Translations under genes and position numbers: made by a program
Assembly (NCBI GenBank): GCA_025024175.1
Contig: QCXZ01000003.1
Span: forward strand, 34,000,257 to 34,064,256
DNA from: Rhyzopertha dominica
Taxonomy: Eukaryota; Arthropoda; Insecta; Coleoptera; Bostrichidae
Length of the DNA stretch: 64,000 nt
Reading direction: 5' to 3'
Notes under the pieces: model-generated
The model's database searches: none
The model's input: the letters and a program-made list of their open reading frames with translations, nothing else
What the model was told of the DNA's origin: nothing
Shown here: in pieces, positions 11,001 through 22,925 of the stretch
Numbering within the stretch: position 1 is the stretch's first letter
Layout: each line of letters begins with the position of its first letter

Positions 11001-14000
11001 AGTTATTGTGGCCATAACTCATGTTTTTGACGCAGCACGTCGGTACGCCTCAGTCCTGGGCACCAATTAACTTTCAAAGTGCATATAAACGGCGGATTTT
11101 TCTGTTTTATTGACGCAATTGTTATGCAGGACAAAAAAGCTGTCCTCCACTGGATATGTTCAACTGCTTGGGTGTTTTGTATTTCTTTTATGCCGTCCAA
11201 TAANTTATCTCTAAAATANAAGAACTAAGGCCCAGTGACAGGCTGGNGCACCAGATGACACCTGCCCAGCCTACCCCTACAAATTCTTTGTACNCGAAGG
11301 NAGAAGTAATTAACATCAGCGGTTTACTAAAAAACGTTGAAAGATAAAAGGTCATGATATGTTTTAATCTTTGTACCCATCTTCCACCAACTCAACTAGC
11401 AGCTCGTAAAAGAAAAATTATACGATACAAAGAAGTAGGCATGCTCCTGTTCTTATGGCCGAAATGTATTTGGGACTCTTCACCAGCTCTTCATAACACT
11501 AACCCTTTTGCAACAGTCGATGTAAATAAGTAAATATAACTAATTCTATACGAAACATAGCTTTATGCACCTTAAACACAGAACATTTTAAAAACTTCTT
11601 TTTTTTCTTTGCAAAATACTTTTGCAATGCAAAATAATTTGTGCTCTAGAAAATTTAATAAAAAGATTTAAAAAATTGTTTGATTATGCTCTAATAAGAA
11701 AGTGGGGCAGTATTTTTTAACTGCATAAGTAATAATTTAATTGTCATGCAATATTATTATTCGGACACCTAAAATATTTTCATTGATTTCAACGACTTGA
11801 GGCAAAATTATAGTAAGCAATAACATTAAGTTGAGTGTTCCAGCCTTCCAGCTCTTCAAAACTATAAAATATATTCATTATTCGATTATTATTTTATCTT
11901 GGATATTAATAAATATTATAATACAAAAACTATGACGTACACCAACTTTAAATAAGTCGTGATATACGTACCTATATATCGAAGTTTAAATGAGGTGTGC
12001 TGGAGATGCAGAATTCCACATTCTCAATGATTAATTATTAAGTACAAAAATAATATAGTATTATATTGTTTCGCAGTAGGTGAAAAATATACTTTATAAT
12101 ATAATAATATAAATATATTCAGTGGTACCCACATGACTAAGTACAACTAGTGCATATATTAAATTTGCAAACCGCAACCACATTCACTTCTTTTAGAAAA
12201 CATGTAAAATATTTAAAGTAAGTTGTTTCAGCGATATGGGATATCTACCGCATAGTTTCTTTAGCAACTTTCATGACAGGTCATAATCACTTTCCTTGTT
12301 TTTTATACTTCAATGTCTGCGTTGTTTGTAGTAAGTCTCGAGGCTGGATGCGTTTTATGAACTACAAATATTGATACGAGATAACAGGGTTTATGAAATT
12401 TCGGTCAAAATATGCGATGGCACGATCAGAAAATAATATAGTCCAAAATCCTGAAAATCCGATGGAGCGGTAGCATTTTCGCATACCTAAACTGCCTTCC
12501 TCAATATTTATGTTCCATGATATATATCCGCCATCCACGCTGAAAAGACACACTGACGGGGAATATAAATTTCAAACTACTATAAGCAGGTCGCCTAATT
12601 CTGCATCTATATGCGAAGCGAGTGGCTAAAGTATGGATTTGGTAAGCTAATTAAAAACGGCCAGAGAGTATATTAAGAATGCTCAATAAAACTAAGCAAA
12701 AAAGAGTCTATATCCAGCGTCGATACAACTTATTATATTGTTAAATCGAAACAATGGTTAAGTCATTAAGGAAGAACGTTTTTTTTATACCTAGATAAAA
12801 ATATATGGATTATCAGAGGTAACATACGTTTTTTTTTTAGATTGTACCTACTTTTTATAATAATCTAGCTCTCCAGAATGCTTCATTGCCTTCCTTATAC
12901 TTGTTCCAGTTGTTGACTACTTATTGAGTATACCCCTTGCAGATTAAGGTTACCAAGAGTTATGCAATTTCCAGTTAGTGTAGTCCAGGCACAGCTATCG
13001 CCTGAAAAAGAAATTTGAAAATTGTTTTATTCTGTCCTGAACAAAAAATTTCTACACCCAATTCCAATTTAATAATGTTATTATTAAATAGTTGTTGCTT
13101 AGCTATACTTACATACATCTAAATAACATATTTATTTAATTTTGTTATATTGAGTATATAATTTCTCCTATTTTTGTATATTACAATTCATATGTATTAT
13201 CCTCTTACCTTATAGAAATGTTAAACGGGCCCTTATGAGTATATTGCCTAATTCTATGAGCTTTTTCTGTAATAATCTATATTTTCTTATCTCCGTTGTT
13301 TTAGGTTGCAAACCGTAGCAGTTTCGAAATTTGATTTGAGCCTTCCTACAGCTCTATTTTGGTGTTACTGTTACTCCGATATTATCGTGTAATCATAACA
13401 ATAATTGATCGTGAGTCCGTTTTGTTTCTATTAAAGCTTCTCAGTGCCATTTACCATATATTAGTACTAGTAGTAGCNGTACGANAGTATGAGGGCATGT
13501 AAGCGTGATGGTGTCACGTAATCATAGGTGGGTAAAATGCTCTATACCTGAAGAACAAAGTGCTGCTTTTGTGAAATGTTGCAATCTGTCGTGCTACAGG
13601 GGCAGGCATTTATGGCTATTGCAGCAGTTCTAAGTCCGATGAGTTAGAATAAACAAAAAGTTAAGTGATTTGTGCAAAACCATGCAATAAACATCCAAAA
13701 TTAGAAAAGACAAATGCGAATTTGGTTTTAGAACTCTAACAACATGAACACATCGTGACGGACTTAGTGGGCACAACTTCTAAGCTTAATCAGATAGTTG
13801 AATTAGCCATGTCTAAAAAGAAATAGAAACTGCAGATAATATGTTGCCAGTAAGGATATGGTGTTGGTAGATAAGGGACTGCATGTAAAAAACCTACCGT
13901 GAATCAGAAAACTGACTAGAAACACGAACAACGCGAATAACAACGCCTGGAAAAGTGTTAATAAAAAGGGGTATACAAGAAGAAAAGGCAATATAATATC

Positions 14001-14595
14001 CGCTGTAAAAATAAAGAGTTAATCTTCGCTTCAAATGAAGATAAAAAGTGATGACAACATTTAAAAACAAATGCCGATTTCATTTTTATTTTCACGATGG
14101 TTTGTATCTTACAAGAGACTAAATTTGTACGCGAAAACGTACGTACGTCTATGGAGTAATGAAATCATCCAAGCGCCTGGCGATTTATCAGTCATTTAAA
14201 AGAAAGTCATTTTAGCGGCACTGTTTATAGGTGCTATAAGATTAAGATAGGTCAGTGTACTAGGTTATTGTTCAGTTATATCTGATTTTTGAAGGTTTTA
14301 TTTTTTAAGGAAATGAATAAGCATCCACTGCAAAGATATAGCCTCTGACTCACGGGTATTCTAAAGGTAGTCAACAAGTCAACAAACATTTAATAAACAT
14401 TAGTAAACTCCTTGCAGATGAGCCAAAGTAAGCTTAATATGTGAATAGTATTCACATCATAGCATGTATATGTTAAAACCGAATCTGCAGGAGGTACGGA
14501 GTATCATAATGAACCTCCTTCTGTTGGCTACTGATATACCTATTGAAGTTCTAAAATACAGTATCGACGAATTGACACACCTAATACTTTGACTT
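11001..14595. other. Unassigned AT-rich sequence with ambiguous bases
   Basis: No gene recognised. Short minus-strand frames (11003-11200, 12362-12553) are conserved between the copies but have no known motif. The part 13880-14062 is absent from copy B. Single N codes at 11204-11301 and 13478-13485 mark low-quality base calls. Confidence 0.4.
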
Positions 14596-14601
14596 ATTCA
14601 C

Positions 14602-14838
14602 AGGAAAGGTGACAAATCCCAAATGGATAACTATCGACCGATATCAAACTTACCTAACATATTTATGCGTTGCATACGGAGCATTCCATTGCGACTGATT
14701 AAATGGAAGCTAACCAATAGTAAACTACGAATTGTCCAGTTTGACGAAACTACAGGAAGTTCAAGCGTCTCGTGCTGGGCACCCGTTAAGACAGACGTCT
14801 CTCAGAGTTCAATTTTTGTTTATCGTATGTGTCAATGA
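14602..14838 (+). pseudogene. Second non-LTR reverse transcriptase fragment
   Basis: The plus-strand frame opens with KGDKSQMDNYRPIS, the canonical entry to the RT fingers of LINE-type elements, and after an internal deletion continues to VSQSS in copy A (VSQGS in copy B), corresponding to the VPQGS motif. Most of the palm, including the catalytic aspartates, is missing. It is unrelated in orientation to the larger retrotransposon at 6465-8215. The copy-B partner at 37091-37324 carries an extra stop. Confidence 0.7.
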
Positions 14839-15225
14839 AGTGTAGTCAAATTTGTCTTAAGGAACAAAATGGCAATTTTTGCAGCTGAACATCTTTGGTA
14901 ATGACGATTTCTAGTGGCATGACATGACAAATTTCTGTTTGAGGGATAATTATATTTTTAGGAAAAACGCTTTTTTATTTCTAAAATGAAGTTCCACATT
15001 TAAATTGAAGGGCCAATAAAACCCCCAGATTTTAGTTTCTTCGCAAACGTTTGCATACTTGGTAGATGGGTACCTAATGCGTTTAAAGCCTGCGACGGGC
15101 GCTTATATCCTCTGTCTCATAAAATATGACATCATGTTTTAAAGAGCTTCAACTAAAGCAAACAGAATCTTCAGACTAGTAGATACTTCCGTGTTAATTG
15201 GCCGTGGTCGTATCGATTTTCTCTT
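14839..15225. other. Unassigned spacer before the Penelope-like element
   Basis: No coding signal. Part of it may belong to the 5' region of the downstream Penelope-like element, but I see no terminal structure here. Confidence 0.35.
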
Positions 15226-15229
15226 TTTT

Positions 15230-16912
15230 TTTCTACGAGGGAACGCAAAGCGGTAAAGGATCTCAACAGCACCATCATAATCTTGCGAGCAGACAAGAGA
15301 AATGCAACGGTCGTCACGCGTACAAACACTCTAATGTAACAAGATAAGAAGTCTACTGGAACTAGAGGTCTACAGAAAACTCTATCGGGACCCAACAGCC
15401 GCTATTCTGGGCCAGACAAGCACACCTGTAAAAGCAGCCGTCGATGATGAAACCTACAAGAAAATACAGAAATCAGAGGTACTCCCTCGTCTCCTCTACG
15501 GTATTCCAAAGGTCCTCGAGATGGCGTCCCTTTACGACCAATCGTCAGTGCGATTGGATCGCCAACGTATGAAGCAACAAAGCACCTTCACCAAGTTACT
15601 GCAGCCGCATATAGAAAACACACCCAGTTACATCAAGGACCCCAATGACTTCGCAGAGAAGCTGAAAACTCTGCAAATTGAACCGAATGACCTGTTGGTC
15701 AGTATGTCACGTCCTTGTTCCGGTAAAAGATGTCGTGGATCAGATATCAGTACTGTTTCCAGATAATATTACGGCACTATTCAAACATTGCCTCACATCG
15801 TCTTGCTTCATATGGAAGGGTGATTACTATCAGCAGCTAGACGGAGCAGCCATGGGAAGCCCACTCAGTCCGCTGGCGACCAACCTTTCATGGAGAAGTT
15901 CGAAAATGAAGCCTTGGAAACAGCGGAGAGGAAACCCTCGGCATGGTAAAAAAACGTTGACTACACCTTCGTAGTTTGGAGTTGTGGCGAGGATACTCTT
16001 CCGAAGTTTCTTTAACACCTAAACAGCAGACATCCAAAAACATAAAGTTTACTATGGAGACCGAGAAAGACGGTAAGCTAACCTCCCTCGATGTCTTAGT
16101 CACCAGAAGGATGAATCAGCTAGGGCACCAGATTTACCGCAAAACTATCCACACGGACTGATACCTGAACAAAGATTCCCATCATCATTCTAGGTCATCA
16201 AAACTCTGGTTGAGCCAGCACAACGTATTTGCGAATCGCAACATCTGAAAAAAGGAATTGTGCCACCTAAGCCGTGTGCTACAAGCTAACTGTTACTCGG
16301 CATGGGAGATAAAATAATCCATTCAACCACGGCCCCAGACGAAGAAATCTGCCCAGCAACCACCGCTAGTTGGAAGGGTTTATCTGTCTTATGTACATCA
16401 GGAATGTCACCGATTTGGAAAATACTGGAAATGATGAAGATCACACCTGCCTATAAACCTACAAGACAGCTACAGCACATTTTCACTTCTACGTAGGATA
16501 ACGAGTTTCCTTATCTTCAAGAGTGTACAGTATACCCTGCAGTTGCGGAAAAGTGTACATTGGACCCAGCAAAAGACGTGATTCTACAAGAATAAAGGAA
16601 CACGAGAGATGCCGCAACCTTGTGCAAACTGAGAGATGTGCTGTTGCACAATATCCTCTCCAACAAGCACATAATACTGACTTCGCCCAGACAAGGAATC
16701 TTGATACTGCCAAACACTACTACGCACGCCTACAACGTAAAGCTATTGAGATCTACAAACACCAAGAAAATATCAACCGCAAGGAGGAAACATTGAAAAT
16801 AAAGAGTGCATGGATACCGGTTTTGCGGAAAATAACGCCAGATGAATACCAACTACATGATCTCTACGGTCCAGTAACGCAGCTCCACCAATCATGGACA
16901 GCCACCTAAGCA
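15230..16912 (+). pseudogene. Penelope-like element ORF (reverse transcriptase plus GIY-YIG endonuclease), degraded
   Basis: The frames in order show LRADKRNATVV near 15285-15315, LPRLLYGIPKV followed after a shift by GVPLRPIVSAIGSPTY (15485-15560), then DGAAMGSPLSP (15840-15875). All are hallmarks of Penelope-like reverse transcriptases. The catalytic YVDD motif near 15955-15970 reads VDYTFVVW: the second Asp codon is Tyr in both copies. The C-terminal frame 16523-16909 encodes IPCSCGKVYIG followed by TRIKEH, the GIY-YIG nuclease signature, and ends with KSAWIPVLRK. Multiple frameshifts and stops separate the parts, so no full-length protein can be made. The GC-rich tail and a hammerhead-like motif follow directly. 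Confidence 0.88.
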
Positions 16913-16982
16913 CACAGCGGCGGGCGCGATCCAATGACGCGGCTCTGCCTGCCCCGGACGACCACGTAAGCACCCAGCGGCG

Positions 16983-17034
16983 GACGCCCGAGAGTCGGTC
17001 TGAAGATGCTCACTACAGCAGTGGGCGAAACGTC
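16983..17034 (+). ncRNA. Hammerhead-ribozyme-like motif in the Penelope-like element tail
   Basis: The core strings CTGAAGA (17000-17006) and GAAA (17027-17030) flank a 6-bp helix formed by 17008-17013 and 17021-17026 with a 7-base loop. GACG (16983-16986) can pair with CGTC (17031-17034) as stem III, and 16988-16991 with 16995-16998 as a short stem I. The U expected just before the cleavage nucleotide is missing, so this copy is probably inactive. Penelope-like elements are known to carry hammerhead motifs in their terminal repeats, which fits the position. Copy B is the same (39459-39510). Confidence 0.55.
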
Positions 17035-17039
17035 AGCGA

Positions 17040-19672
17040 AGAGAAAATTGATACGACTACGGCCAACTAACCCGGAAGTATCTACCAGTACGGACTCCGG
17101 TCGCGAAAGCCTTAATCAGAATCTTCGTACTTCAAAACACGCTAGTCAGTGATAGTATAATAAAGCCTAATTATAGTACCAAGGGTTCAGAGCAGAAACA
17201 ATTAGTCGTCTTGCAAACAAGAAAAGCTCTCTTCATAAAAACTTAATGCCAACATTCTGAACTGTATAATCGCGTGAAAAACCCTGAAAAACATTAGATT
17301 TAGAAAATACGTGAGAAATTTTTATTAGAAAAATGTCTAGGTAGTGTATCTAAGTATTAAGTCGTTCATTATTTTAATGTGTGAAGTATCAGTGACAAGT
17401 GTATAAAAAACTATCAAAACTAACAGCTTCTGAAACATAATAATACTTCTACTAACTTTTATCTGTATTACTCAATATCACTTAAGTTTGGTTCTATTTT
17501 TGTATATCTGTAGTTTGAGATTTTTATTGTTTTGTTTATTTATTTTGTTTACACAAATACACGTGCTAAAATTATACTGTTTAGATAAACGAATCTACTG
17601 TTTTGTTCACCCTCTCCTACCTACTACTGAAGAAACTGCCTCAAATAATTGTAGAGTTCAATGTATGCAAGCTGCAGTAACAGCTTACATCTTTTATTCT
17701 ATATAATATTGGGTTTGTATTTTTAAAATTTAAGGAATATATGTCACCATGAGCTACGGATACTTAATGTCCCTACACCGATACCAAATATCGATTTTAG
17801 GTCTTCTCAATCGATTCCACATAATAATATAGAGCAGTCAGTAACGATGCAAATTATCTAAATTTGGCCTCAGAATACCGGTATGTCCTTACTATCAAAG
17901 TATCGTTAGCATCCCTAGCTGCAACCAATGTAGTATAGATATGCACTTTAATCATTGATCTTTATTGCAATTAACCCCGCATACGTTTCCCAGGATGATT
18001 GTTTTGCATGACAGTAAGTCTCACTTATTGGGAATAATACTTTGAGGAGTGTAACTCTTTGGTATAGTCTAATTGCTAAAATTCTTCCCACATTTTCTGG
18101 TAAAGTATGTGGTGTTATCAGATAAAAACTTGTTTGGTTTAATAACAAATTTAACACAATTTTCTAGTTTAATTCTAATCGACCTAGTGCTTCCTTTATG
18201 TGACATTTATAATATTACATAATATTTGGAGAATAAATTCAGAACAAGCAAAATATACTTCATACGTCTTGTTGATGTAGGTAGAAGACCCAAAAATATT
18301 TACTACTAGTGTATTGTTTATATCTTGATGTAGGTATATATTTTAATATTAAGTAATATATATTTACTCATCTCGCATATTTGTTGTTTAACTGATGATA
18401 TGATATGCGTGTACAGTTTGTAGGCAGTGTGGAACGTGATGCTCATTCCTAGAAATGAAAACAACAAAATCTGCTACAACACATCTAGTGAAATATGCAG
18501 ACTTGTGACCGCTTAAAAACTATAAACGTCACTTTATTAATAAAAAGTTAGTCATCCTTTTTAACATTTTACTGAAAACAAATTGATTTCAAAGTAACCT
18601 CGACAACTAGTACACTGTAATTAATCGTGAATGGTTTACTAACCCTGAGCTTGAAATATTTAACTCAATACTCCATTTATTTAAATAAAGGATTTAACAC
18701 TAGCAGCTATTAAAAAATAATTAAAAATTGTTCTTCACATGAATTTACCGCTCTCATTTGTTAAAAGTCCACTAAATTTAAAACAGCAAAATTTATCCTA
18801 GCCATAAAGAATTTACACAAACGCAAAACTACAATTTGTGAGGTCAATCTCAACATGTTCGCTAAGCAGACTTCGAACAGCCAAATGGACGGACGAAGCC
18901 CATTATATGTTACGCAACGCTGGTTGCATAAGTCGTCTTTCAATAAGAAATGTAATCCCGGATATTTTTAACGAAAGTGTAATGAATAATAAATCAGCCA
19001 CGGATGCTGAGGAAATCTGGAAAATTTGCTGAGTGAAGGGAATTGATACGCACCGAAGAAAAAAGAGACCTATTATCCTTTGTTTAGTTCCTTTGAATAA
19101 CTAACGCAATTATACGAAAAGTGGTGGACCACCTCAAAAGCAGGGAACGAGATGTGGCGGATCGTTTTAGAACTACAGTGGATGACTGCAAGCCTGTGGG
19201 TGTAAATTTGAATTTAACAAAAGGGCGGTTTGGTGAATAAAAGGGTGGCTAACAAAGAAAACGTAAAATTAAGTAAGCTAATTTATGAATTCCGCTCACA
19301 AAATTCATGATTTTGTTAGCACTTCGTAAAAGGTGTAACAAAATGTAGGCGTTAAAGAAAATATTAAGTATAAGCATAAATTTCGAATAAAATATGTTTT
19401 GTTGATCGTTTATCTTGCATAATACAAATGTTAATTACGAAAGTTTAGAGGGCCAATGAGAAAGATTGTGTGGCACTGTCGTTTAACGTATGTCAATTGC
19501 TACTATCACTGAAACTATAACAGGTAATTACTGTCCGATAGTCAAGTGCAACTAATATCAAACAAAGTAAATTTTTTAACTGAATCTTACTTTACAAATA
19601 TATAGAAAGTAAGTAAATTTTGATAGCAAAAAAGGAGCATTAAAATGCCGTTAATGTCAATTTACTTTATAT
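17040..19672. other. Penelope-like tail, then unassigned AT-rich sequence
   Basis: The first 80 bases continue the Penelope-like tail. After that there is only AT-rich sequence with short frames (17488-17706 +, 17948-18157 -, 18838-19032 +) that have no known motif. From about 19100 the sequence may already belong to leader or LTR sequence of the BEL/Pao element, but I could not find the partner LTR. Confidence 0.4.
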
Positions 19673-19854
19673 TGTTACGGACATTTGATAGCTTGATTAG
19701 GAATAGAAAAAAAGTCGTTTATAAATTTGTGAATGAGATAGTTGTATGAATCGTAAAGAAAAGTTATTGAATATTAAACGTTGAATTCTACTCCAATCTA
19801 TTATTTTGGCAGTGTTAATGAAAAACGGGTAGATTTTCATTCCACTGGAAATAT
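19673..19854 (+). repeat. Candidate 5' LTR of the BEL/Pao element
   Basis: A possible LTR start TGTTACGG lies at 19673, and the sequence immediately before the primer-binding site ends at 19854. Only one LTR is present because the element is truncated downstream, so the left boundary is a guess. Confidence 0.3.
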
Positions 19855-19872
19855 TGGCGACCGTGACAGGAC
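19855..19872 (+). promoter_or_regulatory. Primer-binding site of BEL/Pao element
   Basis: TGGCGACCGTGACAGG begins with TGG, the complement of the tRNA CCA end, and sits about 75 bp upstream of the gag start. This arrangement is common in insect BEL/Pao elements. The tRNA identity was not determined. Confidence 0.6.
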
Positions 19873-19945
19873 GAAGATTGGGGTAATAACGACAACGAGA
19901 TACTTTTAAGCTAGAGAAACATTAGTTCTGATTTTGCTAAAGAAG

Positions 19946-20845
19946 ATGGAAAAGTACAAGAGATACAGAAATATACTTAGATCCAAGTTTACAACACTAG
20001 CCCAAGACACCTAATTGTGTTAAAAATACATGGGAATTAGTGAAAGTTAAATATGATGCCATTAGACAGATGGATGAATTGATGAGCCAAGAACTTTTGA
20101 AGAAGGATTTAGACGAAGAGTGCCTTTCTAAAGAGATGGATGGACGGGACAAATATTCCAAGACGTACACGGAGCTTGTAAGGAAGTTTGAGAAGTTTTG
20201 CAACCAGTACTGTGGTAAATGTGAAGATGATTTGCTTTCGGCTAGCGAGGTTCCAGTTAGAGCTGCTGAGTACAAGACTCTAAGCAGGGTGAGTAGTACA
20301 ATCCCCAACATTGCTGGAAACAAACGTAGGCGTTTTAAGTTACCTGTTATCAAGCTTAAGAAGTTTAGCGGAGATATTCGCGAGGGGCTTGGATTCTGGG
20401 CGCAATTCAAAAGATTTATGAATATCCTGATCCAGTGACAAGATTTCCTATTTACTACAAGCTACCGTACCGAGTAGTAGAGCACGACAGCTAGTAGAGA
20501 GTTTCCCTGCGATGCATGAAAATTATGATAAAATTATTGACAGTTTTAAAACCAAATTCGGTCGAGAAGTGCTACAAATAGAACTTTATGTTAGAGAACT
20601 TCTTAAACTTGTCATATGTAATTCAGTATCTCAGGATAAAACTGATATTTCTGCTTAATATGACAAAATTGAAAGTCAATTACGTGCGCTTGAAATAGAA
20701 ATCACAAAGAGTAGATCTGCTTCCATGCTTTTTCCGCTGATCGAATCCTGCATACCAGAAATCTTGTTAAGAGTCTGGCAACGTTTGTCATATTTTGGGC
20801 TGCTGCAGATTCAATCAACGGATTAGAAAATCGTTTCTTCCTTTG
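19946..20845 (+). pseudogene. BEL/Pao retrotransposon gag, broken
   Basis: Starting at the ATG at 19946-19948, the frames encode a coiled, charged N-terminus and then LPVIKLKKFSGD (about 20338-20375), the signature of BEL/Pao gag. A frameshift near 20415 and another near 20455 separate this from a segment containing SSRARQLVESFP, and further on FKTKFGRE and YVRELLKLV. An in-frame stop follows near 20656, then MLFPLIESC and LRVWQR. All are conserved in this family. The zinc-knuckle region, protease, RT and integrase of the BEL element are missing because the sequence switches at about 20845 to an oppositely oriented gypsy element. The minus-strand frame 19997-20410 is a shadow. Confidence 0.85.
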
Positions 20846-21270
20846 TCACACTAGATCTCCTTCATTAAATTGCCTGCGATTGGCCTTGCATCATAGGAAG
20901 CTATCGCGCTCACTTGCAATCTGATTTTCTGTTCCATCAATCCATGGGTTTCCAAAAGTGACTCTCCCAGGTTGTCGACATAATCGGGTGCCCTGGTTGA
21001 CACAAATTCCAGATCGCATGGTAGCCTTATCCTTGCAGGTGTTTCTCTCAAACTGTCATGGATAGCTGTCCGGTACGGCCAATACAAACAGATGAAGGTG
21101 CTTGCCCACAAGCGGTTTTATGTCGCTCCACAACTTTTTAAGGACCTTTTCGGTTAAACTGTTGTTACTGAATCCTTGATCCGAATGCAGTTCTAATGGC
21201 ACTCCGAATCTACACACCAGGTAATCGATAAGAACTTGTGCTACCGTCTGTTGTCGTTGGAAATGATCAG
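20846..21270 (-). pseudogene. Gypsy integrase C-terminal fragment
   Basis: Reading the minus strand, a frame around 20851-21111 contains YRTAIHDS and ETPARI followed by LPCDLEF, which match the conserved end of the gypsy integrase catalytic core. The part nearest 20860 resembles the downstream FNEGDLV motif. Copy A is cut by the assembly gap. Copy B continues through the rest of pol. Confidence 0.8.
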
Positions 21271-21370
21271 NNNNNNNNNNNNNNNNNNNNNNNNNNNNNN
21301 NNNNNNNNNNNNNNNNNNNNNNNNNNNNNNNNNNNNNNNNNNNNNNNNNNNNNNNNNNNNNNNNNNNNNN
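21271..21370. other. Assembly gap (100 N)
   Basis: Exactly 100 N, a conventional placeholder for a gap of unknown size between contigs. The sequence to its left is allelic-like to 23261-43757; the sequence to its right is not the continuation found in copy B. Confidence 0.98.
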
Positions 21371-22390
21371 TCACAATATCCGACTTCTTTCTCTGTTATG
21401 GTAACAGGTTACTTAAACCGCTATAACTTTAAGTAGGTGAAATATTTGTCCTACTTTGGCATGCAAAATTGTAGACGAGACTGTGCTGTATGGTTTGATA
21501 TATTAAAATAATAAAACAATGTCTAATAAACTTTATTCAAAAACAACAAATAAACATATATTACTTCAACTTCAATTTAATGGCGCATTCTATCAAATTT
21601 GGAAAAATCAAGAAACCCTTCAATTTCGCTGGAACAAGGTTCGTTTAAGTTTGGAAGTCTGCATCTTGCATGCTGTCATCGGAATCGAATTGAATATCGT
21701 AACCGTAACAAGTGTATTATTGTTATACAGGGTTTCTATAAATGATTCATGCATCCAGGGCGCTTATGGAAATTATCAATTAAATTAATTTGCCGCCTCT
21801 CAGGAAAGTGTACCCAACTATTGCTTTTATGTATACTTGTCATCTGTCAATTTTTGAATTATTTGATATGTTTTAATATGAGAAAACTCGTGCGAGTGTT
21901 TATTTTCAACAAATTATGTAGTGTTTTGTGGGATAAACAACTTTAAGGTTGCAGAAAGCTGATATTTCGGAGCTGTGGGCTCACACGGTTTCGTATAACT
22001 TTTAGGTTATGTATCGTATTTGTGTGGTTGTGACTACAATAAGCTCGTTAATAATTGTACTATGATGGATTCAAAGATGTTTTTAACCTGCCACAATGGT
22101 AAAATTCGCAAACTAAATGGCGTTAGCTGCACTACACAAAGCTTCCACAATGCAAGGGTGTAGATTATAGAGGATACAACAAGCCTACTATACCAATAAT
22201 TATTGTAATTTATCATTGACAGAAAAAAATAGAACCGTGCCATCAATTTCGTGACTGTAACTTGATCTATAACCTTCAGCACTATCGCCGTGCTTATTGT
22301 AGCTTGGCAGCAGTTACAAAAAGGCGGCACAAAGAAATCAGAAATCAACGCCGCCTGCGTTGCATCAATCTTGTATAGAAACCATGTACA
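21371..22390. other. Unassigned sequence after the gap
   Basis: No recognised gene. On the minus strand a short open frame ends in an acidic tail (DSDDSMQDAD near 21650-21700) followed downstream by AATAAA (about 21530), as at the 3' end of a gene or transposase. The frame is only about 22 codons long. The plus-strand frame 21519-21788 has no known motif. Confidence 0.3.
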
Positions 22391-22416
22391 ATGCAGGCTT
22401 TTACTGCCGTTGTTCA

Positions 22417-22473
22417 TCGTAGAAAGTTCTTTCGGGTTTGATGCCGTGGTTGTAGAATTTACTCTTGACGTTT
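22417..22473 (+). repeat. Left arm of ~55-bp inverted repeat
   Basis: This stretch is the near-complement of 22867-22925, with about six mismatches. Read towards each other, both arms encode GFDAVVVEFTLD, so they are two inverted copies of one sequence rather than a chance palindrome. Confidence 0.8.
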
Positions 22474-22866
22474 AGCCGATCATACTGTTAGCTTCTTCAG
22501 AAGGAATCTGACTGGTGATTTAATTCATTGTCGTAACTTATACAGTAGCCGTGTTATTTGGCTGGTGATCAAGTGACATCTTCCAAATTCTACTCAAGCG
22601 ATAGCTGTCTTCTCTGTCAAAGTTGTTGGGCTGTTTCATTATATCCAAGGATTCTCTCACAAATCTTTGGTGGTAATGGCTGTTCTTTGCAAGGGTCCGT
22701 CCGTACGTTGTCATACTCGATGATGTGTTGTTTGTCTCCTGCTATCGCAGATCTCCCTGTGTGTCCATATACAACACAACATCTCGCTGCTGCGTCCAGT
22801 TTGTCCGATATAGACTTTTCCGCACTAAGTGTGGGGCAGGTAGATTCCATTGTGTTTAGTTTCGAC

Positions 22867-22925
22867 GAAATGTCAAGAGTAAATTCTACGACCACAGCAT
22901 CAAACCCAGAAGAGCTTTCTACGAA
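22867..22925 (-). repeat. Right arm of ~55-bp inverted repeat
   Basis: Partner of 22417-22473, separated by about 390 bp. It lies just downstream of the stop that ends the Cys-rich frame at 22919, so the repeated sequence may be part of that element's 3' region. Confidence 0.8.

Larger units (their letters stand above)
1..21270. repeat. Copy A of a 20-21 kb duplicated block
   Basis: Base 1 onward matches 23261 onward, and the match runs collinearly to the bases just before the N gap (21270 matches about 43757). The offset between copies falls from 23260 at the left to about 22640 after the hAT element, about 22475 after 14 kb and 22487 at the right end, so a few indels account for the length difference. 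Copy A carries seven single-base N codes (11204, 11219, 11247, 11294, 11301, 13478, 13485), while copy B reads through them. The block begins at the window start and stops exactly at the gap, so it looks like a separate contig representing an alternative haplotype. A real tandem duplication cannot be excluded from sequence alone. Confidence 0.93.

Noticed and set aside
15830..16103. Minus-strand frames within the Penelope-like element
   Set aside because: They are antisense shadows of the RT region, which has clear family motifs on the plus strand.
17766..17925. Possible second hAT-like element (CATCCCTAG and TGTCCCTAC ends)
   Set aside because: The two candidate ends are in the same orientation, not inverted, and no 8-bp duplication flanks them.
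19997..20410. 137-codon minus-strand frame opposite the BEL gag
   Set aside because: It is the antisense shadow of the conserved gag frame, and its Ser/Leu-rich composition follows from the gag codons.
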